A stretch of DNA of 64,000 bases from positions 88,743-152,742 of the forward strand of contig JAJTXQ010000049.1 of assembly GCA_021462855.1 (NCBI GenBank), read 5' to 3'. Below, one piece after another: positions 28,467 through 36,988 of this stretch (its first letter is position 1; each line of letters begins with the position of its first letter). Both the position numbers and the translations under genes were made by a program. The stretch comes from Dehalococcoidia bacterium. Lineage in GTDB: Bacteria; Chloroflexota; Dehalococcoidia; DSTF01; JACRBR01. Below the pieces are notes generated by a model. The model made no database searches. It saw nothing but the letters and a program-made list of their open reading frames with translations, and was not told the DNA's origin.

Positions 28467-29546
28467 ATGCCTGAACACGATCTCGACGCACCGGCGCTGT
28501 ATGAGCGGCTCGACTCCGAAGGGCTCGGCGGACGCATCGCCGCGCTGCCGGCGCAGATCGAGGAGGCGTGGGCGGCGGCCCGCTCGTTCGCGCTGCCCGC
28601 CGAATACGCGGGTGCGACGAACGTCGTTGTGCTCGGCATGGGCGGCAGCGGCATCGGCGGGGCGATGTTGCGCGCGCTGTCGCTGGACCTCGGCGCGCGG
28701 ACGCCAGTGCACCTGGTGGCGGGGTACACGCTGCCGGCCTGGGCAGGCGCGGAAACGCTCGTCATCGCATCGTCGAACAGCGGCAATACCGAGGAGGTGG
28801 TCGCGGCGTTCGGCGAGGCGATCGCCCGGCGCGCCATGTGCGTTGCGGTGACGGCCGGCGGCAAGGTCGCGGAGATGGCGCGCGCGTCCGGCGTGCCGCT
28901 GCTCGCCGTGCGCTGGGACGCCGAGCCGCGCGCGGCGCTCGGCTGGAGCTTCGCGGCGCCGCTGGCGCTGTGCTCGGCGCTCGGCCTGGCGCCGGGCCCG
29001 GACCTTGATGCGGATTGCGCCGCTGCCGTCGAGGAGATGCGTGCGGCCGCGGCCGCGATCGAGCGCGGCGTGCCGGAGTCGCGAAATGCCGCGAAGCAGC
29101 TGGCGCGCCGGCTGGCCGGACGGCTTCCGGTGTTCGTCGGCGCGGGGGCGCTTGCGCCGGTGGCCTATCGCTGGCGGACGCAGGTGAACGAGAACGCCGA
29201 CTCCTGGGCGATCGCCGACGAGCTGCCGGAGTTGAACCACAACGCGCAGGCGGGCTACGGCCTGCCGCAGCGCGTCGTGCCGCTGCTCCACGCCGTGCTG
29301 CTTCGGCATGCGTCGGCGCACCCGCGCGTGGCGCTGCGGTTCGACGCGACGGCGGACGAGATGCGGCGGTGCGGCGTGTCCGCGGAGATCGTCGAGGCGC
29401 CGGGTGGGACGCTGCTGGCGCAAGTCCTGCGCGCGGTGCATCTCGGGGACTACGTGAGCTACTACCTGGCGCTGCTGAACGGTGTGCACCCGTCTCGGAC
29501 GCCGCCGCTGACGGCGATCAAGGAGCGGCTGGCAGCCTCGCGCTAG
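28467..29546 (+). CDS. bifunctional phosphoglucose/phosphomannose isomerase (SIS domain)
   Basis: VVLGMGGSGIGGAMLRAL, IASSNSGNTEEVVAAF, C-terminal bact-PGI region. Confidence 0.9.
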   Translation: MPEHDLDAPALYERLDSEGLGGRIAALPAQIEEAWAAARSFALPAEYAGATNVVVLGMGGSGIGGAMLRALSLDLGARTPVHLVAGYTLPAWAGAETLVIASSNSGNTEEVVAAFGEAIARRAMCVAVTAGGKVAEMARASGVPLLAVRWDAEPRAALGWSFAAPLALCSALGLAPGPDLDADCAAAVEEMRAAAAAIERGVPESRNAAKQLARRLAGRLPVFVGAGALAPVAYRWRTQVNENADSWAIADELPELNHNAQAGYGLPQRVVPLLHAVLLRHASAHPRVALRFDATADEMRRCGVSAEIVEAPGGTLLAQVLRAVHLGDYVSYYLALLNGVHPSRTPPLTAIKERLAASR

Positions 29547-31000
29547 CCGCCGGCGGACGTGCTCTCGGTCGTCGGCGCCTCGATGAGCGCGTCGAAGTCG
29601 ATATCGCCGCCGAGCACCACGACGATGTCCGCGTCGGCGCCGGAGAGGCTGGCGCGCTCGGCGTCGGTCGGCGCGCGCACGCGGGCGGCGTCGATGTTCA
29701 GCCACTTGGCGAGCAGGAACGCGTTTCGCTTGTTGTCGCCGAGGTCGATGATCTCGGACGTGGTATGCGCGGCGGAGTCGAAGACGTTCGAGGGGTTCAG
29801 GTCCTCGACCGGGTAGCCCTTGGTGGCGATGTAGTTGACGACGCGGGCAGCGAGGCCGTCGCTTTCGGTGCCGTTCTGCACGGTGACGCGCACCGGTTCG
29901 GGAGTGACGGTGGCCTGCACGAGGGCGCCGGGGCGGTCGACGAACAGCGCGTTGACGATATCGCTGATCGCGTCGTCGTCGCCGATGAGCACGGCGGCGC
30001 CCTGCGGCGTGGTGTAGGGCGCCGTCGCCGGGCCGAGCGAGACGCCGGTGATGTCGTCTTTCGCCTGGTTGGCGAGCAGCGCGTAGCCGGCGACCTGCGT
30101 GTCGTTGATGTCGGTCTTGATGGCGTCGCGGTACTTGCTCCAGAGCGTCGGCGCATTGGAGAGCACGTTCAGCGATTTCGCCTTGTCGATCGTCGCGAAG
30201 ATGACGCGCTGCTGCCGCTGGATGCGGTCGAGGTCGTCGCTGCTGAAACGGATGCGGGAGTAAGCGAGCGCGGTGCGTCCGTCCATGTGCTGCGTGCCGG
30301 GCTCGAAGTCTTGCGGGAAGTAGTCGCCGGGCAGCTCGGTCTCGGAATAATAGGGGTCGTACACGGCCTCGGGCACGTCGACGTCGATGCCGCCGAGCGC
30401 GTCGATGATCTCCTCGAAGCCCTCGAAGTCGACCATGACGTATTTGTCGATCGTGATGTTGAACGGAGGCGCGGCGAGCACGCGCTTCATCAGGCCGATG
30501 CCGCCGCCCTCGTACTCCTGCGACTCACCCTGCACGTAGATCGTGTTGACGCGGTCCTGGTACGTGCCGCCGGCCTTGAACGGAATGTCGACGACGAGGT
30601 CGCGCGGGATGCCGAGGATGCCGCTGGACTTGGTCTTGGGGTCGACGGTGACGACGAAGATGGTGTCCGTGCGCGACGGCAGGTCGTCGCCGTCGCGGGG
30701 GCGGCGGTCGATGCCGAGGACGAGGATATTGATGCGGTCCTGCGAGCCGCTCTCGCCGGCGGAGTCGACGCCGGGCAGGATGTTGCCGACCGCCGTGCCG
30801 CCGGGCAGCGTGATCTGGTTGCCGGGCAGGAAGATGCTGTCGACGCGGGTGATGATGACGAGCGCGAGGTATGCGGAGAGGGCGGCGAAGAGAAGGAGCG
30901 CCGCGGCGATCGCCGCCCGTTGACCCCCGGTGGATTTCGATTGTGCGGCCGTGCGGTCCGTCGACACTGACAACGAGCGTAGCGAGGGCCGATCTTTCAT
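29543..31000 (-). CDS. LytR-CpsA-Psr (LCP) family protein with LytR_C domain
   Basis: NILVLGIDRRPRDGDDLPSRTDTIFVVTVDPKTKSSGILGIPRDLVVDIP...GGIDVDVP...LAYSRIRFSSDDLDRIQRQQRVI. Confidence 0.95.
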   Translation of the reverse strand: MKDRPSLRSLSVSTDRTAAQSKSTGGQRAAIAAALLLFAALSAYLALVIITRVDSIFLPGNQITLPGGTAVGNILPGVDSAGESGSQDRINILVLGIDRRPRDGDDLPSRTDTIFVVTVDPKTKSSGILGIPRDLVVDIPFKAGGTYQDRVNTIYVQGESQEYEGGGIGLMKRVLAAPPFNITIDKYVMVDFEGFEEIIDALGGIDVDVPEAVYDPYYSETELPGDYFPQDFEPGTQHMDGRTALAYSRIRFSSDDLDRIQRQQRVIFATIDKAKSLNVLSNAPTLWSKYRDAIKTDINDTQVAGYALLANQAKDDITGVSLGPATAPYTTPQGAAVLIGDDDAISDIVNALFVDRPGALVQATVTPEPVRVTVQNGTESDGLAARVVNYIATKGYPVEDLNPSNVFDSAAHTTSEIIDLGDNKRNAFLLAKWLNIDAARVRAPTDAERASLSGADADIVVVLGGDIDFDALIEAPTTESTSAGG

Positions 31001-31038
31001 GTCAAGCGAGCGGCGGGCGGCGCAACAACTCCGTTACG

Positions 31039-31068
31039 TTGACACTGCGCGGGCCGGGTACCTATGAT
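31039..31068 (+). promoter_or_regulatory. promoter TTGACA-N18-TATGAT
   Basis: Near-consensus -35/-10 upstream of 31135. Confidence 0.7.
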
Positions 31069-31134
31069 CGTGCACTCTCGGAGCGCAGGCGGCGCCGGAC
31101 GCCCGCGGCAGCGTACCCGGAAAGGAGGCGCGGG

Positions 31135-31440
31135 ATGCCCGATATCAGCGTGGAGGAGGCGGTCCGGCAGAACTGCCAGGCCGTATTGACCGGCGACCTC
31201 ATGCGCATCATGACTGACCTGACGCCCGAGGCGCTCGGCCAGATGGCGGCGGCCGGCGGCGGCGGCGCGATGGCGCAGATGCCGACGCTCACCTCGTTCG
31301 ACATCGTCTCGCACGAAGTGGCGGGTGACGACCACCTGTTCAAGATCAGTTTCACCGGGGACCAGAACTTCACCGCGCGGGCCACGTGGCGCGATGTGGG
31401 CGGGGCGTGGAAGATCGCCGCGCTTGAGATGGAGCAGTAA
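31135..31440 (+). CDS. small NTF2/SnoaL-like protein, paralogue 1
   Basis: MPDISVEEAVRQNCQAVLTGDLMRIMTDLTPEALGQMAA...TARATWRDVGGAWKIAALEMEQ; SD AAAGGAGG. Confidence 0.65.
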   Translation: MPDISVEEAVRQNCQAVLTGDLMRIMTDLTPEALGQMAAAGGGGAMAQMPTLTSFDIVSHEVAGDDHLFKISFTGDQNFTARATWRDVGGAWKIAALEMEQ

Positions 31441-31730
31441 TGACCGCGGAGGAATTCATGAAACGGCACGCCGACATGGCGTGCGAGGGCAAGATCGCCG
31501 AGATCATGGGCGACCTGACGCCCGAGGCGATGGCGCAGGTCGGACCGCTGATGGCCGGCGCGCCGCAGCCGCTGCGCAGCAACAGCATCGCGCGCGTCGC
31601 GTCGCCGGGCGGCGATGAGGTGTTCGACGTCACGTACACCGGCGATGGCGGCGCTACTGTCTCGATGCGCGAGACGGTGCGGCAGGTCAACGGTGAGTGG
31701 AAGATCGTCAAGCTCGAACGGCCGTCCTGA
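31440..31730 (+). CDS. small NTF2/SnoaL-like protein, paralogue 2
   Basis: MTAEEFMKRHADMACEGKIAEIMGDLTPEAMAQVGP...VRQVNGEWKIVKLERPS; TAATG overlap. Confidence 0.65.
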   Translation: MTAEEFMKRHADMACEGKIAEIMGDLTPEAMAQVGPLMAGAPQPLRSNSIARVASPGGDEVFDVTYTGDGGATVSMRETVRQVNGEWKIVKLERPS

Positions 31731-31750
31731 CGGCCGGGAAGGAGAAACAC

Positions 31751-32044
31751 ATGGCATCGATCGATGAAGCGGTGCAGGGCTACGTCAACGCGATCAAGGT
31801 GATGGACATCGGCACGCTGATGGCGACGCTGACGCCGGAGGCGCTGGCGAAGGCGATGGCGCAGATGGGGTCCGGCCCGCAGCCGGCCGGCATCAGCGAC
31901 ATCCGCGCGGAGCAGCAGGGCGAGGAGAACGGCGAGTACATCTACCACCTCGTCGTGACCGCGGACTCCGGCGGCGGCACGATGATGACGCGCTGGAAGC
32001 AGATCGAAGGCGCATGGAAGGTGACCGACCTCGGCCAGGTGTAA
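31751..32044 (+). CDS. small NTF2/SnoaL-like protein, paralogue 3
   Basis: MASIDEAVQGYVNAIKVMDIGTLMATLTPEALAKAMAQ...WKQIEGAWKVTDLGQV. Confidence 0.65.
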   Translation: MASIDEAVQGYVNAIKVMDIGTLMATLTPEALAKAMAQMGSGPQPAGISDIRAEQQGEENGEYIYHLVVTADSGGGTMMTRWKQIEGAWKVTDLGQV

Positions 32045-32067
32045 CGTGACGACCGCACGCTGAGACG

Positions 32068-32098
32068 ATGAGAGAGGCGCCGGCGGCGCCTCTCTCAT
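32068..32098 (+). terminator. perfect 14-bp hairpin between convergent genes (candidate bidirectional terminator)
   Basis: ATGAGAGAGGCGCC-GGC-GGCGCCTCTCTCAT; no U-tract on either strand. Confidence 0.65.
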
Positions 32099-32120
32099 GC
32101 TGTTGTCCCGGGCCGGCCGG

Positions 32121-34196
32121 TCAGTGCGCGGTCGCGGCGGCGGCGGTCTTCTGCGCTTCGGCGATGACCTTCTGGGCGATGTGCTGCGGCACTTCCTCGT
32201 AGTGGTGGAACTCCATCTCGAACGTGCCGCGGCCCTGCGTGATCGAGCGCAGGTCGGTCGCGTAGCGAAGGACTTCGGCGAGCGGCGCTTCGGCGTCGAT
32301 GACGGTGATGCCGTCCTCGTCGGGAGACATGCCGTGGACCTTTGCGCGCTTGCCGTTGAGGTCGCTCATCACGTCGCCGGTGTTGCTCTCCGGCACGCGG
32401 ATCTTCATCGACACCACCGGCTCGAGCAGCACGGGGTTGGCCTTGAGCGCGCCCTGCTTCAGCGCTTGCGACCCGGCGATCTTGAACGCCATTTCGGATG
32501 AGTCGACCGGGTGCTCCTTGCCGTCGAAGAGCGTGACGCGCAGGTCGACCATCGGGAAGTGCGCGAGCGCACCCTCGTGGAGCGCCTCGGTGACGCCCTT
32601 CTCGACGGCGGGGATGTAGTTGCGCGGCACCGCGCCGCCGACGACCTTGTCGACGAACTCGAAGCCGCCGCCCTTGTTCGGCTCGACGGTGATGGCGACG
32701 CGCGCGTACTGGCCGTGCCCGCCGGGCTGCTTCTTGTGGATGTACTCCGACTCGACCTTCACGGTGACGGTCTCGCGGTACGGGACCTTTGGCGCGTGGA
32801 GGTCGACCTCGACGCCGAACTTGCGCTTCATCTTCTCGGCGGCGACCTCGACGTGCGTGTCGCCCATGCCGGAGATGATCGTCTCGCCCGTGGTCTCCTC
32901 CCGGTGCACGCGCAGCGTCGGATCTTCTTCCCCGATGCGCTGCAGGGCGGGGCCGAGCTTCTCGACGTCGCCCTTGCCCTTTGGCGTGACGGCGATGTTG
33001 TAGGGCGGCTTGGGGAAGTCGATCGGCGCGAAGGTGACGGCGTTCTCCTTGGTGCAGAGGGTGTCGCCGGTGACGGTATGCGCGAGCTTCGCGACCGCGC
33101 CGATGTCTCCCGCGGCGAGCGCGGGCACTTGCTCCTGCGCCTTACCCTTCAGCACGAGGACGTTGCCGACGCGCTCGTCGACGCTGTGGTTGGCGTTCCA
33201 GACGTGCGAGTCAGCCTTGAACGTGCCCGCGACCACGCGCAGGTACGTGAGCCGGCCGACGAACGGGTCGGCGGCGGTCTTGAAGACGAACGCGGCAAGC
33301 GGCGCCGACGCGTCGGCCTTGAGTTGCACCGTGCCGGAGGCGTCCTGCGCGGCGCGCGGCGCGACGTCGGCCGGCGACGGGCAATCGGTGACGAGCGCGT
33401 CGAGGAACCTGGCGATGCCGACGTTCTTCGTCGACGAGCCGGCGAATACGGGGCACGTGATGCCGGCGGCGATGCCCTTGCGGAGCGCGTTCGTGAGCTC
33501 GTCCTCGCTCAGCTCCTCGCCTTCGAGGTACTTCGACAGCAGGTCGTCGTCGGCCTCGGCCACGGCTTCGACGAGTTGCTCGCGGGCGGCGTCGACGGCG
33601 GCGGCCATGTCGGCGGGGATGTCGCCCGGCGTGCCCTTGTCGCCGAGGTACGCCTTCCGCTCGATGAGGTTGACGATGCCGGCGAACGCGTCCTGCGCGC
33701 CGATCGGCAACGCGAGCGGCGCGACCTTCTTGCCGTACCGCTGCTGCAGCTGATCGAGCGTCTGCTGGAAATTCGCGTTCTCGCGGTCCATGCGGTTCAC
33801 GAACACCAGGCGCGGCAGGTTTGCGCGCTCGGCGTGGCTCCATACCTGCTCGGTGCCGACCTGCACGCCGGACACCGCATCGACGACAACGACGCCGAAG
33901 TCGGCGGCGCGGATGCCGCTCTTCACTTCGCCGACGAAGTCAGCGTACCCCGGCGTGTCGATGATGTTGATCTTCGTGCCGTTCCACTCGCAGGGCACGA
34001 GGGCGAGGCTGAGCGAGATCTTGCGCTTCGTCTCGTCGGGCTCGAAGTCGGACGTGGTGGTGCCGTCATCGACGCGGCCGAGCCGCGACGTGCCGCCGCT
34101 GCAAAACAGCGCCGCTTCCGAAAGCGAGGTCTTTCCCGTGCCGCCGTGGCCGAGCAGGACGACGTTGCGGATCTGTTCCGTCTTGTACTCTTTCAT
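32121..34196 (-). CDS. elongation factor G-like GTPase (EF-G paralogue, EF-G2/FusA2 type)
   Basis: NVVLLGHGGTGKTSLSEAALF, DTPGYADFVGEV, NRMDRENANFQQ, GGHGQYARVAITVEP. Confidence 0.9.
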   Translation of the reverse strand: MKEYKTEQIRNVVLLGHGGTGKTSLSEAALFCSGGTSRLGRVDDGTTTSDFEPDETKRKISLSLALVPCEWNGTKINIIDTPGYADFVGEVKSGIRAADFGVVVVDAVSGVQVGTEQVWSHAERANLPRLVFVNRMDRENANFQQTLDQLQQRYGKKVAPLALPIGAQDAFAGIVNLIERKAYLGDKGTPGDIPADMAAAVDAAREQLVEAVAEADDDLLSKYLEGEELSEDELTNALRKGIAAGITCPVFAGSSTKNVGIARFLDALVTDCPSPADVAPRAAQDASGTVQLKADASAPLAAFVFKTAADPFVGRLTYLRVVAGTFKADSHVWNANHSVDERVGNVLVLKGKAQEQVPALAAGDIGAVAKLAHTVTGDTLCTKENAVTFAPIDFPKPPYNIAVTPKGKGDVEKLGPALQRIGEEDPTLRVHREETTGETIISGMGDTHVEVAAEKMKRKFGVEVDLHAPKVPYRETVTVKVESEYIHKKQPGGHGQYARVAITVEPNKGGGFEFVDKVVGGAVPRNYIPAVEKGVTEALHEGALAHFPMVDLRVTLFDGKEHPVDSSEMAFKIAGSQALKQGALKANPVLLEPVVSMKIRVPESNTGDVMSDLNGKRAKVHGMSPDEDGITVIDAEAPLAEVLRYATDLRSITQGRGTFEMEFHHYEEVPQHIAQKVIAEAQKTAAAATAH

Positions 34197-34309
34197 ACCG
34201 TTGCAGCGCTCCTCGAACCGTCAACTCGCACCGGGTTGGGGAACGGAATTCTACTCGATCGCACGGCTTCGGACAGGTGCCGGAGGGCGGCAGCGCGGCG
34301 TGACGGCGG

Positions 34310-35881
34310 TCAGTCCTTCCGGCGGTCGAGCAGCTCGCGGCACGTCGTGCCGTCGACCTCGTAGACGCGGGTGGCCACGCGGTCGAGGATGCCGCTGTCG
34401 TGGCTGGCGCAGACGATCGTGCCATCGTAGCGCTCGAGCGCCTCGATCAGCTTGCGGCGCGTCGGGCGGTCGAGGTGGTTCGTGGGCTCGTCGAGCAGGA
34501 GCACGTTCGTCGGCTGGAGCAGGAATTTCGCGAGCGCGACGCGGCTGCGCTCACCGCCGGACAGCACGCCGATACGCTTGAAGACGCCGTCGCCGCTGAA
34601 CAGGAACTGGCCGAGCACGGTGCGCAGGCGCGTCTCCGCCTCCGACGGCGCGACGGCGCGGACTTCCTCGATGACCGTGCGGTCGCGGTCGAGCGCCTCG
34701 TCCTGGTGCTGGTCGTAGTATCCGGCGCGGGCGCGCTCCGCCCACTGCACGCCGCCCTCCGACGGCTCGATGATGCCGGCGATGATCTTGAGCAGCGTGC
34801 TCTTGCCGCTGCCGTTCGGCCCGATGAACACGACCTTCTGCCCCCGCTCGACGTGCAGGTTGATGTCGATGAGCACGACGTGGTCGCCGTAGGCGTGGCT
34901 CACGCCTTCGAGCAGCAACACGTCGCGCTCGGTGCGGCCGTGGACGTTGAGTTTGAAGCTGACCTCGCCTTCCTTGCGCGGCCGCGCGATGCGCTCGATC
35001 TTCGCCACGGCCTTCTCGCGGCTCTTGACGGCGGTCGCCTTCGAGTTCTTCGCGCGGAAGCGCTCGATGAAGCGCTCCTGCCGCGCGAGCTCTCGCTCCT
35101 GGCGGGCGGCGGCGCGGTCGACCTGCTGGAGTTGCGCGGCCTTCTGGCGCTGGTACTCGGTGTAGTTGCCGGCGTAGCTCTCGACCGAGCGCTCGCGCAG
35201 CTCGAGGATGCGTCCGGCGACCAGGTCGAGGAACGGCGCATCGTGGGTGACGATCAGCACCGTGCCGGGGTAGCGCTGCAGTTCTTCGGCGAGCCACGCG
35301 CGGGCGGCGGCGTCGAGGTGGTTCGTCGGCTCGTCGAGCAGGACGTGGTCCGGGCGGCGGACGAGGATCTTCGCGAGGGCGATGCGCATCTGCCAGCCGC
35401 CGCTGAAGGCGCCGCACGGCTTGTCGCGGTCGGCCATCGAAAAACCGAGGCCATCGAGCACGCGCCCGACGCGCGATTCGATGCGATATCCGTCCATCGC
35501 CTCGAACTCCTCGAACAGGCGGCCCTGCTCCTCGATCAGCGCGTCCAGGTCGCCACCCCCGCGCTCGATGCGGTCGGCGATGGCGTGCAGGCGCCGCTCG
35601 AGGGCGTGCGCCTCGGGAAACGCCGTCCACATCTCGTCGACGAGGCCGCGGCCGGCATCGAGCGCGGCGTCCTGCCTCAGGTAGCCGACCGTGCCGTTGC
35701 GATGCCCGCAGCGGCCGGCGTCGGGGGTATCCTCGCCGGCGAGCAGGCGCATGAGCGTCGATTTGCCGGCGCCGTTCGGCCCGACGAGGCCGACGCGCTC
35801 GCGGTCGCCGATGATGAACGTCACATCATCGAGCACATCGAGCGGGCCGAAGGACTTGGCGACCGACTCCGCGAACAGCAT
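34310..35881 (-). CDS. ABC-F family ATPase
   Basis: Two Walker A (GPNGAGKST, GPNGSGKST), two LSGGE-like signatures (FSGGWQ, LSGGERSR), DEPTNHLD twice, no TM. Confidence 0.95.
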   Translation of the reverse strand: MLFAESVAKSFGPLDVLDDVTFIIGDRERVGLVGPNGAGKSTLMRLLAGEDTPDAGRCGHRNGTVGYLRQDAALDAGRGLVDEMWTAFPEAHALERRLHAIADRIERGGGDLDALIEEQGRLFEEFEAMDGYRIESRVGRVLDGLGFSMADRDKPCGAFSGGWQMRIALAKILVRRPDHVLLDEPTNHLDAAARAWLAEELQRYPGTVLIVTHDAPFLDLVAGRILELRERSVESYAGNYTEYQRQKAAQLQQVDRAAARQERELARQERFIERFRAKNSKATAVKSREKAVAKIERIARPRKEGEVSFKLNVHGRTERDVLLLEGVSHAYGDHVVLIDINLHVERGQKVVFIGPNGSGKSTLLKIIAGIIEPSEGGVQWAERARAGYYDQHQDEALDRDRTVIEEVRAVAPSEAETRLRTVLGQFLFSGDGVFKRIGVLSGGERSRVALAKFLLQPTNVLLLDEPTNHLDRPTRRKLIEALERYDGTIVCASHDSGILDRVATRVYEVDGTTCRELLDRRKD

Positions 35882-35931
35882 GGGAGGCAGCGTAGCGCAT
35901 GGCGGATGACGGTTCGGGCGGGCGGCCGCCC

Positions 35932-35961
35932 TTGACACGTTCCAAACGTTTGTTCTAAGGT
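35932..35961 (+). promoter_or_regulatory. promoter TTGACA-N18-TAAGGT with internal palindrome CAAACGTTTG (35943-35952)
   Basis: Direct sequence match in divergent ABC-F/rplI intergenic region. Confidence 0.55.
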
Positions 35962-36166
35962 GGATCGAGCGTTCCGATTCCCACGAATCGAAGCGCGAAG
36001 CCAGGCACGGTGGGATCATTTCGGCGCGAGTGTTGACCTGTTATAACTTGTGCGGCTCAAGCTTCGGCGTAGTATCTAGCGACGACGGCGTCCTGCCCTG
36101 CCTGCGATCCTCAGCCACCACACACGCAGGCGGAACAGGGCGGCGTCTTCACGTCAGGAGATCACC

Positions 36167-36709
36167 GTGAAGGTCGTATTCCTCGAAGACGTGCCCGGGA
36201 CCGCCAGGATCGGCGATATCAAGGACGTGAAGCCCGGATTCGCGCGCAACTACCTGCTGCCGCGGAAGCTCGCGGCCCCGGCGACGCCTTCGATTGTGAA
36301 GTCGGCGGAGCAGCGGGCGATCCGCGAGACGCGCCTGCAGGAGGCGCGCGACAGCGAGGCGCGCGCCATCGCCGAGCGGCTGGAGGCGACGCCGTTTACG
36401 GTGACCGCCCGCGCCGGCGCGACCGGCAAGCTGTTCGGCTCGGTCGGCGCCGCCGACATCGCCGAGAAGGTGGCCGGGGCGCTGAAGCAGGAGTTCGACC
36501 GGCACAACGTGGCGCTCGCGGAGCCGATCAAGGATCTCGGCGACTACCAGGTCGTCGTGAAGCTCACGAGGAACGTGAGCGCGACGCTCGGCATCAGCGT
36601 GGTGGGTGAGGACGGCACGACGGCCGCCGACATCCGCGCGAAGGCGGAGGCCGAGGCGCCGCCGCCCGCCGAAGGCGACGACGAGACGGACGAAGACGAC
36701 GAGGCGTAG
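36167..36709 (+). CDS. rplI: 50S ribosomal protein L9
   Basis: MKVVFLEDVPGTARIGDIKDVKPGFARNYLLPRKLAAPAT; acidic C-terminal tail. Confidence 0.95.
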   Translation: MKVVFLEDVPGTARIGDIKDVKPGFARNYLLPRKLAAPATPSIVKSAEQRAIRETRLQEARDSEARAIAERLEATPFTVTARAGATGKLFGSVGAADIAEKVAGALKQEFDRHNVALAEPIKDLGDYQVVVKLTRNVSATLGISVVGEDGTTAADIRAKAEAEAPPPAEGDDETDEDDEA

Positions 36710-36791
36710 CCCGCGCGCGGCCCTTCCCGGCCGCTGAAGCACGCGATGGCCCCGCCCCGCCGTCCGCAGTGACGCAGGGAGGCTATCGCCG

Positions 36792-36986
36792 TTGCCGTTC
36801 GCCGTTGACCTCGACCAGACCATCCGTGACGCGGAGGCGGCGCTCCGCGGCGCGTCGACCGCCGACGACATCCGCAACGCCTGGAAGCAGTACATCGGCG
36901 CGCTGGGGCACCGCACGCTCGGCCGGCTGCTGCTCGGGCGGTCCGCCGCCGAGATCATCGCCAAGCGCGATCCCGAACGGGAGTAG
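36792..36986 (+). CDS. small hypothetical protein between rplI and dnaB
   Basis: 64 aa ORF, TTG start, tight operon spacing to dnaB. Confidence 0.55.
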   Translation: MPFAVDLDQTIRDAEAALRGASTADDIRNAWKQYIGALGHRTLGRLLLGRSAAEIIAKRDPERE

Positions 36987-36988
36987 CG

